A DNA stretch of 64,000 nucleotides from Anarhynchus alexandrinus (taxonomy: Eukaryota > Chordata > Aves > Charadriiformes > Charadriidae): NCBI GenBank assembly GCA_008711295.1, contig VUYV01000045.1, positions 1,130,842 through 1,194,841 on the forward strand, given 5' to 3'. Below are positions 50,212 through 61,290 of this stretch, piece after piece (positions within the stretch are counted from its first letter, which is position 1; each line of letters opens with the position of its first letter). A model generated the notes under the pieces. That model saw nothing but the letters and a program-made list of their open reading frames with translations. It was not told where the DNA came from and made no database searches. A program made the position numbers and the translations under genes.

Positions 50212-50290
50212 CATGTTGCCTTGCTGCAACATGCTTGTTTAGCATGTGCTTGTGCTGGCCAAAGCACAGGAGTTCGACTCCGCTGCGGAG
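50212..50290. other. Cluster of adjacent perfect inverted repeats
   Basis: Five short inverted repeats lie back to back. CATGTTGC (50212-50219) pairs with GCAACATG (50226-50233). ACATGCT (50229-50235) pairs with AGCATGT (50241-50247). TGTGCT (50251-50256) pairs with AGCACA (50263-50268), extendable by a G-T and a C-G pair. GGAGT (50269-50273) pairs with ACTCC (50277-50281). CTCCG (50278-50282) pairs with CGGAG (50286-50290). Neighbouring stems share bases, so some are mutually exclusive. AGTTCGACTCC recalls a tRNA B-box, but no A-box or cloverleaf fits. No known family recognised. Confidence 0.4.
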
Positions 50291-53200
50291 AAATATGCAG
50301 GTAACTGAACAGGATGCTTCAGCAGACTCCCAAATGCTGGCCGCATGGACCACTCGCCTCTTGTTAAAACCGGGCCATTATGCCAGAGAGAATTCAACAA
50401 CACGACATTAAACAGTTGGGATAATCTCTACTTTGTACAAATATTACTAAGGGTGTCTAAAGGTTGTCGGAGGCCTATAATTCAAATTTTGGGAGCATAT
50501 TTGTTCCCCTTTCTTGCTCCTGTTTACTCTCTGCTCTGAAGCTCTTAGAAGTTCAGATGTTTCCCAGAGCAGCCAATACTTGCAGTCACTTCAAACTGAA
50601 GAGAGAAACCTAAAACTCACCCATGTCAGTGAGCATCAACATTCTTGTTCACAGGCCTAATGAGAAAAATCCTGCTGTACATGCATACAAATAGTTCTAA
50701 TATTCACTCTGTCAGCTTAACTTTTGTCCCTCGTGCTTAGCTTTAGATTCCAAGCTGACACTATGAAGATACCAGTTTATCAAAATTTAGTTCAGGTATT
50801 GTTGAATTACAGTTTGTGACTGATGATAAATGGACAAATGCTCATCGTCCATGTATCCATGTAGCTCATGCACATGGAGATATACACGCAGGTGTGTGAG
50901 ATGAAACTTTTAAAATCAGTTCCCACCTAAACTAACGTAAAGTGTGGAAAACTTCTGCCCCTAAGAAATTTGATACGGTTATAAGCAAACTGCAACAGAC
51001 CGAGGAATCTCAGTTTTAGCCTGTAAGAGTCACTATGCTCACCACTGCAGAGATCTCAAACGGAGTGAAGCAACAGGCAAGTATATCTTAATACAGGAAA
51101 TGCAAATGTGTAAGGATTATAAAGTTTTGCTTGCCACATTATAAAAAGCATCCTTCCCCCTCTAGATCTGTACTGAATTCAGTGCTCTTGGGGAGCGTCA
51201 GGCAATTTGTACATCCCCAGCGGTGGCAGGCATGAGGTAGGTGCTGCAGTGCTCGACTCCAGCAAGGCAGCAATGCTTCTAGGCAGACTTTTCAGCATTT
51301 ACGCATATTTATAAGTTAATACTTAGGCACTACAGCATGCCCAAGTGTGCTAGGCAGAAGCTTGAAGTTCTATTAATTCTGTTAACGCACACTATTGTTC
51401 TTAACGGCCCTATGTATCTTAACATTTGCTTAAACTGCTACCATTTATCTCTTTAAAACTGACATGTTATGTAATACAAGCATGTTTCAGGAAGAGTTTG
51501 TTAATACATTTGCTTGCTTTGTTAAACATATGGTGCTTAAGCCAAAAATCTGACAACTACAGAAGGGTAGACAATTCCCCCCACACCCTCCACCCCTCTA
51601 AACAGAACCAATACATTGAAGTCCTTTATCCTCAAAGAAGTCAGCCACACGCTCATCCTCCATACAGTTTTTCAGACTACATGGCTGACCTAATGAGGGG
51701 GGTGCGGCGGTCGGAGAGCAACAGAGACACACAAAGCAATGTGTTTAAAAGGCTCTATAGACAAAGCAGACTCAATGAGATGGTGACTGTGCATTCTAAA
51801 TAATACAAGGCTGTCTGTGCTGCACATGCATCCGTGTATGTTGAGAGGCATTATCAGGCAGACGTCATCAACAGCTGAAGTGCTTGTCCACTTTGGTTGC
51901 TGAAGCTCTTATACTTCCAGTTTAGCTTGGTCAGGTGAGGCAGACTATGCACCAGAAAGGGAATTCCAAATAGAACCAAAAAATATTAAAGCAGTTTTGG
52001 CAAACACAGGAAGACTGATGATATTACAAGTTACGTCATCTGCCCTAGAAGCCAGGAAGAGTTTTCTACCTTCACTTCTTCATCTTCAAGATTAAAACCA
52101 GAGAAAAAAGCCTCAGAGAAAAAAAAATATTTCCTGTCTCCAAATATGCAATTCATGACAAATAAAAAGTCCAGGGGGCTTCTTCAATGGTTGGACATCA
52201 AAGTCAAACTGAGTATATGGACAAAAATAGAATTTGCTTCAGGCAACTCAAGGTGCCAAGCCATGGAGCAAACATTATCAGCAATTCCCTTTGTGTCAGC
52301 TCAATGGAAAGTATTGCGTGAGCAAAGTTGCTTGTTGAACTGTAAAATGATATGTGCACTCACTCTTAATATTCACTGTGCAAATTATGTGTATTTTGTC
52401 CCAATAACTTTTGCCATGCAACAGAAAACCTCTAAAGTATTTGTTATGGAAGTGTGGGGCAGATGCCTCATTTATCAATAAATTTGAAAAAATCAAAAAC
52501 TAAGCAGTATATTTCTTAGAGCACAGTTTTATAGATATTTTAGGACAGAGTGTGGTACCAACAGTTTAACCGAAGTGCAAAAACACAAGTTATTTTTTTT
52601 TAATAAATCTTGATGTGAATGAAAAGAAATAGCCACATGATGGCAGCAGAATACAGGACATGAGAAAGGGCCTGGTGCCCCTTTTCATGACCAAATAAGA
52701 GAACTTGAGGGAAAGGCAGGGTGTTACCTTTAACCTTTGTTTATGTGGAGTGTTCTCTACTTGCGTAGTTTGAAACAGGATCAGCACCAAAAGGAAAGTT
52801 GTAAACGAGAAGTTAACGTTGGTTGATGTAGCAGTTCATCAAGGATGTAGTTGTAGTTCATCAAGGACCAGCAGATGTGAAAAGTGGAGTGTTTGCAAGC
52901 AAGAAGTAGCATCTCCTATACACCTTGGTAAATATCTAGTTGTAAAGGAGTAGGCTAATGAATGAAATACTGTCCAGTTGTGAAAGACAACAGAGCTACA
53001 CCTCAATGTTCTCAACTCCTTATTGCTCCATCAAATAAAAAATTGACGTTATATGCTGTTGCATAACTGGAGTTACATGGATTACTACTGCATACACAAA
53101 GACTGCTAAAAAATGACAGTGAAGAAGACAGATTTTTCAATTAAGGGATAGAAGAGACCCTCAGATTTCTGGTTTCTTCCAGACAGACATGTGGTAAGAA

Positions 53201-54662
53201 ATACCTCAAATGCTGTCGTGAATGGATATATCTTATTTTGTTGTTATAATTTCTCTTTTTCTTCTTCTTTCTGTCTGTGCTCAGTAACCTTAACTTTATT
53301 CCTTGTCCAGTTCCCACTGTCTTGTTGCTTCTGGACCCTTAATCAACATGCTTAATTGCTCCAGTCTCTTACTTCTGCAAACCTGTCCTAATGATAAGGA
53401 ACCACAGTTGTATCATTCATACATGTTATCCTCATAGCAAGAAGGATCAATCTACCAACAGACATTTGGACATTACCAAGCTGTTTTGCTGGACTTGGGT
53501 AAGTTCAGTGAGGTATGATGTATTTGAAGTACGTTGTCCCTCTCTCCTTGACAGTCTTCTCACCCTTCTCAACCAATGTTAATTCCATGTTATTCACCAG
53601 TCTTGCTTGCAGTTGCCCTCAGGTGCTGCATAAGTGCTGTGTGGCCAATTATCATGAATTTGAAAGACAGCTTTGGGACACAAGAATTCAAAACAATCAG
53701 AAAGAGAGAATTTGCTACACAATGTGCAAGCAAGGTGTCAACTCTTTCCCATGGGATGCTTTGGAGGCTAAAATCTTACATCAGTTAAATACAACACAGG
53801 CCAAATTCATGGCATAAAACTGTCAAGACTATGAAATGCAAAGGCGTCAGCTGAGCTGCGGTGGAGAGAAGGAGACAGTCTGGAGAAAAATCACTGTATG
53901 GTTACCCTGGTCTTAGAGTTTATGAAGGTCTTATTAGCCAGTGTCAGAGAAAGGTTATCGGACTAGGTGGACCTTTGATCCCACTCTGGGTGTTCTTATT
54001 TTGTTATAGTCATATAAAATACTTGGGATTTTTTTCCCTTGGAAACCCAACTTTTAAAACTTTTATGTGCCTTTTTTTACTGTAAGTTGTGGTGATCAGA
54101 AAAAAAAAATCTTTAAAAGGACTCAGAAACCTAAAGGCCATGAAAAAACATGAATTTTGTGGGTTTTGCCTCTTGATTTTTTTGGTAAAAAAATTGGCAC
54201 TGATGTTTTGTAATGAGTATCACTGGTATAGGACAATGGCTTAAGTGAGCAAGCAGGAAGAAAGAATTAAAAGCAGTCTAAAATTTGTTAAATGAAAATA
54301 CTTTTTATGTTTAAAAGCATGTGAATCAACAGACCAACTTAAAACTCTCTTATTTGAGAGAGATTACATAATGGTAAAATAGGCAGCCCCAGTTTTCTCC
54401 CATACACATCTTGTTTTCTTGCCCAGGATCACATGATTTAAGGGTCCCACCTAGCTCACCAGCTCTGAACCTCTTCCTCCCTATCAAAATGTGTTCTAAG
54501 GATTATCTTTGGAGAAATGGGATTTCAGACAAAGAAAGTAGTGTGTGTTTGGGGGCAGAGGCCAGGGATGAAGGAATCAGATATGACAATCTAAGAAGCA
54601 ATCATTGACAGGATTCCTTCTGTACAGAATATATCTAACAACATTTCCTAAGGTACTAATGT
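50291..54662. other. 4.4 kb without recognisable genes or mobile elements
   Basis: AT-rich. Contains a small 22-bp tandem repeat around AGTTCATCAAGGA (52833 and 52855) and A/T runs. Open frames of 100-125 codons at 51426-51803, 52146-52481 and 53515-53817 resemble no protein family and are probably chance. Confidence 0.5.
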
Positions 54663-55263
54663 GAGGGTGCTGTGGGTTGTGGCAGCTCAGTCCCATGCAG
54701 CCACTCACTCACTGTCCCCTGATGTGATGGGGGAAAGAATTGGAAGGAAGAAAGTGAGGAATCTCATGAGTTGAGATAAAGACCGTTTGCTAGGTAAAAC
54801 AAAAACTGTGCACGCAAGCAAAACAAAATAAGGAATTAATTCACTACTTCCCATGGGCAGGCAAGTGTTCAGCCATCTCCAGGAAAGCAGTTCTCCATCA
54901 CATGGAACGGTTACTTTGGAAGACAGACAGCATAACTCCAAATTTCCACCTTCCCTTCCTCTTTCTTCCCCCAGCTTCTATAGCTGAGCATAATGTCATA
55001 TAACATGGGATATCCCTTTGGTCATTTGGGGTCAGCTGTCCCAGATGTGTGCCCTCCCAACCTCTTGTGCATCCCCAGCCTGCTCGCTGAAGGAACAGAC
55101 TGAGAAACAGAAAAGACCTTGGCAGTGTGCAAGTACTCTTCATCAATAACCAAACCATCCCTGTGTTATTAACACTGTTTCCAGAACAAATCTAAAACAT
55201 AGCACCATATGAGCTACTGTGAAGAAATACAACACTAACCCCAGCCAAAGGCAGTACAGTGGG
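54663..55263 (-). mobile_element. Solo ERV LTR, degraded, near-perfect TSD
   Basis: The LTR spans 54668-55258 (591 bp), starting TGCTGTGGGTTG and ending AAAGGCAGTACA on the plus strand. The flanks GAGGG (54663-54667) and GTGGG (55259-55263) agree at 4 of 5 positions. In sense (minus) orientation the 'TGACATTATGCTCAGCTATAG' core-promoter region is recognisable (TATA box reduced to CTATAGAAG, ~54976-54985). The polyadenylation signal expected as ATTAAA reads AGCAAA (near 54787). It is related to the LTRs at 5872 and 59800 but belongs to a longer variant and is more diverged. Confidence 0.82.
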
Positions 55264-57302
55264 ACACCACTGTCATTCTGAAGAGTGGTGGGATTTTTCT
55301 CGTTTTCATTTTACAGAGGCAGGTTTGCAGCAGTACGATTTTCTTTTTCATGGGCTGGAGCTGAAGTAGAGATTGTTTTCTCTCTTCTTCCCCCACAGTA
55401 AGTACATAGGCCTTGCAGAATTTTTCCTAACAGGCTTCAGCAGTTCCAAAGGAATGAAAGCAGCATGGATTCAAATGCTTATTGGGCCTGTTAAATTGCA
55501 CTATAAAGCTCCCAAAACTGTTGTATAGAATCTGGATGATACAGAGATGACTTATTGATGTAGCACATCTAACCCAATGGCTAAGAACCCACCTAAGGTG
55601 AAAACACCAGGCTAAGATCTATTTTGCTATATATATAAAATGTTATATATACAATATAATTTTTGCTGCTAGTTAGAGCAATTAATTTCTCCATGAAAGA
55701 CAAATAAATTTGGAACATTGATATATGCAAACAACACACACATAGATTTCCATTAGAAAATTAAGTTAGTTATTAAGTTCAACTCTAGGCTGTTTATGAA
55801 TACAGCGGATATTGTCTCAATACCTGAATATTTTCTTTTAATGAGGGACATTTTTGTTAAGAGGAAGATTATGAGTATATCCAATACAGAAGAGTTCAGC
55901 TTGCTAATGCTTATAGTTTTCAAATGGTCTGTTCATATGTCTAAGTAGATAATTAATAAAAGATGAATAGCACAATATCAAAAGACATCTGTGTTAGCTG
56001 CAGAAATATAATGAAGGCAATTTAGTAAGTTTCAGAACAAAACCCACAAATATTTTCTCAGTTCAAAAGACCCAACTGAATCTTCAATAGGAATCTTCTT
56101 AACTCACTGCAGTGGTTTGCACATATGGTACTTTCTACCCACAAACTTCTTAAAATGCTCCTTAGGGACATGGATTGTACTACAGGTGTATTTTTAAATG
56201 TCGTCATAAAAAATAGGATAAACAGCTCATCAGTCAGCCAGAACAGTGAACAAAAGGGTCTTTAGTTCACAGAATGATCTAATCTTTAAGTGTCCTATTT
56301 GGCAAGGGCACGTAGGACTCTATCTTTGGTTGTGAAAACATGGGAGTCCTTTAAAAAGTCAGGGAAAAGTGATCAGTAACAGAGGTTGCCTGTGGTCATG
56401 GTGCTGCAAACTAGTAAAGGGCAATTTGGAAGAGGAGCCCACTCCGGTTTCTGTTAAACTCAGTGAAAGACAAATCCTTTGCTTACTCTTATAACGGTCT
56501 GGATCAAGCCTAGTGTTTGAATAGAGATTCATTGATTTGGGATTTTTATGAAGAGTCTCTGATTTTATCTGGCTTTTCAGCACTTGAAAATCTTGCAGCA
56601 ACAACATGTCTGTACAGAATGACCTACCAGTTGTTTTGCAACTTTTGCTTCCAAATCAGTTCAGACAATTGAAAAGGAGAGGGAAACGTTTAAACAAAGT
56701 TAGTTTAGGTAGTAATCAGCACTCTAGGACTATAGTAATTAGCTTAAAATATTTGTGTAAGAGTATAAGATGCTCTATGTTATAAAGAATGTCTTTTGGG
56801 AATTACTGCTCATCCTGAATGACAACACAAAACCAGAGAATTACACTATGAAATTAAGAGGTAGCATATTCAAAACCAATAAAAGTGAATACTTTCTCAT
56901 CATATCAATAATTGGACTGCATGACTTATTGCCAAAGAAGGCACTGCAGGAATAAAAAATAATGGTGAGGGGTAAAAAGAAATTGTACATTTACACAGAG
57001 AGCAAAAATTCCAGAGTTATAAATGTTATTGCCAAAAATATATTAAAACATGCTTCGGGGCTCAAACCAATATCTCACTAATAAATAATATGATGAGACT
57101 TAATGTATGGGGGCTGATTATTCTTCCAAAGTATCTAGAATATCCCTGTGTTAAAAACTATAGATAAAAAGGACTTTAAGTTTAACTAAGCATGACAGTT
57201 CTCCAATAAGCAGTTGTAAGAACAGTTTGGAAACCGGCTCGTTGTTTCATAGTGACAATTTTCCACAGGTGACATTTTGCTATAGATTTCTCCTAGCTAC
57301 AA
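55264..57302. other. 2 kb AT-rich sequence, no gene recognised
   Basis: Contains an AT-alternating stretch (55629-55660, tatatatataaaa...ttatatataca) with local dyad symmetry. No exon or repeat family recognised. Confidence 0.5.
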
Positions 57303-57381
57303 GGAGAGGAGAGGAGAGAGGAGAGGAAAGGAGAGGAGAGGAGAGGAGAGGAGAGGAGAGGAGAGGAGAGGAGAGGAGAGG
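57303..57381 (+). repeat. (GGAGA)n homopurine array, ~79 bp
   Basis: About fifteen GGAGA/GAGAG pentamers with a few early interruptions (gagagag, gaaag at 57311-57332) and then a pure run. It is a long homopurine-homopyrimidine mirror-type tract able to form triplex DNA. It is open in all frames, which explains the REERREERR and LLSSPLLSS open frames on the two strands. Confidence 0.95.
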
Positions 57382-59799
57382 GAAATACAGCAATCTGTGG
57401 GAGATAGTCCAAGGTTAATCCATTTCTAGTTTTACTTATACATTTGGGGATGTGGGTCTTGGGACTGGGAGGATGCCCTTTATAGAAATAGCTTGAGAGG
57501 CTCTGACTCACATTGTTGTTATGAGTCACAGTAATACTGGCAAGGACTACTAATTAGTTAACTACATTAATTTTATACAAAAGCAATAGAAACATGGTAA
57601 AATACATTCACAAAAATAGCATAAGCATACAAATAATAGTTTAACGCAAATGTGTTACCCTATACAATCAAACAGCATAAGCTGAGTTGAAAGAATTGGT
57701 CTCAGGCTGTTGCTCGCAATGAATGTAATCTGCTTGATGGGTCCTGATTTGGAGCTATTTAAGTTGTTAAATTTCCTTCTGGGTGTGAGGGGTCCAGTGG
57801 TTTTGTGCAAATACTTCTGCAATGAAATGGTATGGTTTGGACACTTTAGAGTACTTTTTTGTTGTTGTTTTGTTGGGGTTTTTTTGCTGTTTCATTTAAA
57901 AAATAACCTCAAAATCTAACCATTTTCTCTTATTTTGTGAATAACTCAGAGCACTAGATATAGCAAGGAGTCCAGTGTAATTTTTAATAAGATGTAACGT
58001 GATGAATGCATTTTCATTAGCTGGGGATGAATTTAGAAACTCCTTAAAGAACATGCAGTTACTCAAGAGAAAGAAAAAGTATTTGCAGTACCAGCAAATC
58101 GTTCCTGCATAATCAGAGAAAGTTGGAATCATACTCAACCCACCTGCTCTCAGTCTTCAAGATTGCTCAAATGGCATCAAAATCCCTAGCTCCCATAGCT
58201 TATAATTTACTTTCTCATAAGTTTGTAGCTCAGTAGTCTTTAAAACTGTGGCTAGAACCTGATATTTGAACAAGGTTTATTATATGAAGACAAATATATA
58301 TTATAAAAAATCTATAATCTGGAACAATCTTGGATTCAGATTCACATTTTACTGACCATTAAAGAGCAAAATAATATTCATTTAATCTTATTTCAAGTTA
58401 ACTATTTTTCAGCCTCATGAAAGTGCTATAAAAATCAGATTTGGATTATAGTAGTCAGTGGAATACCTAACTGTGCCAAAAAATCAGCATTAGTTGTGCA
58501 GCTAGTGCTTGAAAAGTGATAGGAAAGAACCTTAGAATAGTAAGTGAGGCAATTCTGAAGTAAATGAGAAATTAACAAAGGTAATAAATATAATTTATTT
58601 TTCCAATCTAACTATAAAAGGAAGAATTGCCAAGAAGAATTTCTTAATCAGACTCATATTGGCCCTCCAGGCCAAAATGCTTGAAACTGGAGATGGGCTG
58701 ATAAAGCATCTGACAAGAGGGCCTCTGTGACCTCAGGTCAACATGTTTGGCTTTAATTTCTTCATTTATTTAAAATAAAAAGTTTATCTTTCCCAACCTG
58801 AGAAGAAAAAGAATGTAGTACAACAAAAATATTTAAAGCATTTCTTTCTTTCAAAATGCAATCTCTTATAGCATCATCTATGCAATTAAATTCTTAAACT
58901 ACTTTCTTTATTCCATTTCTGCAGCTTTGAGCCTTTTGAGATTCCCAGTATTTCATATGATTTCAGGGACATCAAGATATAATCATCAAAAGAGGACCTT
59001 TCTGGTTCAAAACTTGAAGCTAGCTGGTTGGGGGTTTCTAATAGCAAGGTACCACAGCTGGTTAGATGGCTGGTCCATGCCCTAGAGCCTACATTAGAAC
59101 ATGTCATGAAACTACACGCTATGCACACATCACGAGGAGCTACTAGCGGGTAGACAAAATCAACCATCTGGAGAAAGGAAGGGACGGTAAGGCAAGAGAA
59201 GGCAAAGGAAATCAGCTGAAAATTATTAATTTGAGACGCAAGCATAAAAAATTTTAAAAGTTTGCAGAATAAGGATAGAATGTCAAATCGTTTGAACCAA
59301 TTTAATCAAAATGCAGTATTCTCATGTGATAATTGGAATTTGAAATGAACAAACCCAGAACTCTGTCGCAAGTACATCATTTGGATCATGAATATCAGTG
59401 TTACCACTTGATTTGCAGAAGCTCAGACAGAAGGTTTCCTGCACAAGACTGTGCTCTGACAATTTCTTGTGGGAAGACATGCAGGTAAAGTGCTCCATCT
59501 CCAGCTTTTTTTCTTTGATATTACTTTCAGTCATCAAAAGAGTAAGTAGAAATTGTATCATATCCCCATGTTAATCAACCATAGAGGAAGAAAGAACAAA
59601 GAAATTAAAGTGAATATTTGTAGAGATCATGAACTGTGTATGAAAATATGGTCATAAAAGTGTTTTTCTTAATTTCAGACAACACATAGAAGCCAGTGAA
59701 TGCCGTAACTTGTTGATGAAAAAGAATTTTCAAAATAATACCTTCAACAAATTACTGACAATAACTGAAAACCAATGACATGAAAAACCTGAGAAATGG
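57382..59799. other. 2.4 kb AT-rich sequence, no gene recognised
   Basis: T/G-rich run at 57855-57890. The minus-strand frame at 58886-59245 (119 codons) resembles no known protein. No repeat family recognised. Confidence 0.5.
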
Positions 59800-60379
59800 T
59801 GTTATGGTTTCAGTTGGGATGATAACTTTCTTACTAGCAGCTAGTGTAGTGCTGTGTTTTGGATTTGGGATGAGAATAGTGTTGGTAAAACACTGATGGT
59901 TTTGGTTGTTGCTAAGCAGTCAAGGACTTTTCTGCTCCTCACATTGCCCCACCAGCGAGCGGGCTGAGGGTGCACAGGAAGCTGGGAGGGGACACATCTG
60001 GGACAGCTGAACCCAACTGACCAAAGGGATATTCCATGCCATACGATGTCATGATCAGTACATAAAGCTGGGGGAAGAAGAAGGAAAGGGGGGACATTCA
60101 GAGTGATGGCATTTGTCTTCCTAAGTAATCATTATGTGTGATGGAGCCCTGAAGCCTTCCTGGAGATGGCTGAACACCTGTCTGTCAATGGGAAACTGAA
60201 TGAATTCCTTGTTTTACTTTACTTGCATGTGCGGCTTTTGCTATACCTATTAAATTGTCTTTATCTCAACTCATGAGTTTTTCCTTACTTTTACTCTTGA
60301 TTCTCTCCCCAATCCCAACTGTGAGGAGTGAGTGAGTGGGTGCATGATCCTGGTTGCTGGCTGGGGTTAAACCATGGCA
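59800..60379 (+). mobile_element. Solo ERV LTR (ERVL-type), nearly full length
   Basis: 580 bp in sense orientation, from TGTTATGGTTTCAGTTGGGA to GGTTAAACCATGGCA. It follows the known neoavian LTR layout: 'GTGCTGTGTTTTGGAT', 'CACTGATGGTTTTGGTTGTT', 'GCTGGGAGGGGACACA', 'GGGATATTCCATGCCATACG', a weakened TATA box TACATAAA (60059-60066), ATTAAA (60249-60254), 'CTTTATCTCAACTCATGAG' and 'GTTGCTGGCTGGGG'. The flanks (AATGG/AGGGG) match at only 3 of 5, so the target duplication is lost or unproven. No internal sequence adjoins it. Confidence 0.88.
60249..60254 (+). promoter_or_regulatory. LTR polyadenylation signal ATTAAA
   Basis: Intact ATTAAA about 185 bases downstream of the TATA-like TACATAAA, in the R-region position of this LTR family. 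It could end transcripts entering from the left. Confidence 0.5.
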
Positions 60380-60621
60380 AGGGGACCTTGATATTCTTTG
60401 TGTAGCGTATGAAGTGTATAATACAACAATACTTTGTAAGGGAGGTGACTGGTATGAAGGAGAAACATCAATATGTACCAAGACAAGGCAGTTTTTAGTT
60501 GACATAGTAGAAGACAAATGTTTGTTTAGCCAAAGCCCTGATCATACATCCAGTGAAATGCTGGTCAGACCAAACAAATAGTTATGTATTTTCATATTCA
60601 TGTGTGGCAGTTTCCATGATG

Positions 60622-60930
60622 AAGTGATTTCCTTCTGTGCTGAGAGGACCGAATCAGTGGTGGTGGCATTGCATGTTGTTCACAGTGACTTTAGCAAGGC
60701 CTTTGACATTTGACCATAGTGTTCCTATATCCAGATTGGTGAGATACGGGCTGAAGACACGGACAGCAAAGTGGGTAGAAATTTGGCTGCACTCAAGGGC
60801 AGTGACCAGCAGTACAAAGTCAACTGACAACTGGTTACCAAGGGCATCCCTCAGGGAGCAAGTATTCATCAATGTTTTTATTAATGACCTAGATGATAGG
60901 ACAGAAAGCACTCTCAGCAAATTTCAGGTT
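60622..60930 (+). mobile_element. CR1: CR1 ORF2 internal fragment lacking the 3' end
   Basis: Plus-strand CR1 text from 'TTTCCTTCTGTGCTGAGAGG' (family: FYDEMTGS) through 'GACTTTAGCAAGGCCTTTGA' (DFSKAFD), RYGLKTRTAKWVEIWLHSRA and VFINDLDDRTESTLSKF, stopping just where the FADD motif should follow. CR1s normally lose their 5' end and keep the 3' end. Here the 3' end is missing, so the copy was cut by a later deletion or rearrangement. Frameshifts are present (a stop interrupts the KAFD block). Confidence 0.85.
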
Positions 60931-60935
60931 TTCAG

Positions 60936-61290
60936 CCTAGCTGAGGTCTGTCAGGTCTCCAACCCTGTCTAGGGCCTTGGCTCCTGGATGGGCCTTGGCC
61001 TCACTATGCAAGGAACTGACCTCCTGGATGAACCCCTTGGACACATGCCGTGACCTTGTCTCCAGTCCTTTCTCTGGCACTGTTTCCAGGGCTGGAGCTC
61101 CTGGTTGGGCCGGGGTGCAGGTTCACCTCCTTGCATGTCTGGGATTGTTGAAGCACCCGCTTTCCGAGCTTTTCCCTTTGTATCTGGAATCTGTGGGATA
61201 GTGCCCACAGGTGAGGGCACAGCCTGCCTTGTGGTCACTCCAGCTTTTGGCTCATCTTCTGGGAGCAGCTGGCCCTCACCGTGCCCTAGC
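60936..61290. other. GC-richer unidentified segment with CTCCTGG motif repeats
   Basis: Starts right after the CR1 fragment. CTCCTGG followed by (A/T)TG(A/G) recurs at about 60979, 61022 and 61098 (ggctcctggatgggcc, gacctcctggatgaac, gagctcctggttgggc). The composition contrasts with the AT-rich surroundings. It may be part of another transposable element, such as a LINE 5' region, but I do not recognise it. The 141-codon minus-strand frame over it (60969-61394) resembles no known protein. Confidence 0.4.

Noticed and set aside
50269..50290. tRNA-like B-box AGTTCGACTCC
   Set aside because: No A-box, no acceptor or anticodon stem at tRNA spacing; kept only as a stem-cluster observation.
51426..51803. 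125-codon plus-strand open frame
   Set aside because: No recognisable domain. Composition and context are those of chance frames in AT-rich DNA.
54668..60379. The two LTRs as the ends of one provirus
   Set aside because: They are in opposite orientation, differ in family variant, and no retroviral gene sequence lies between them.
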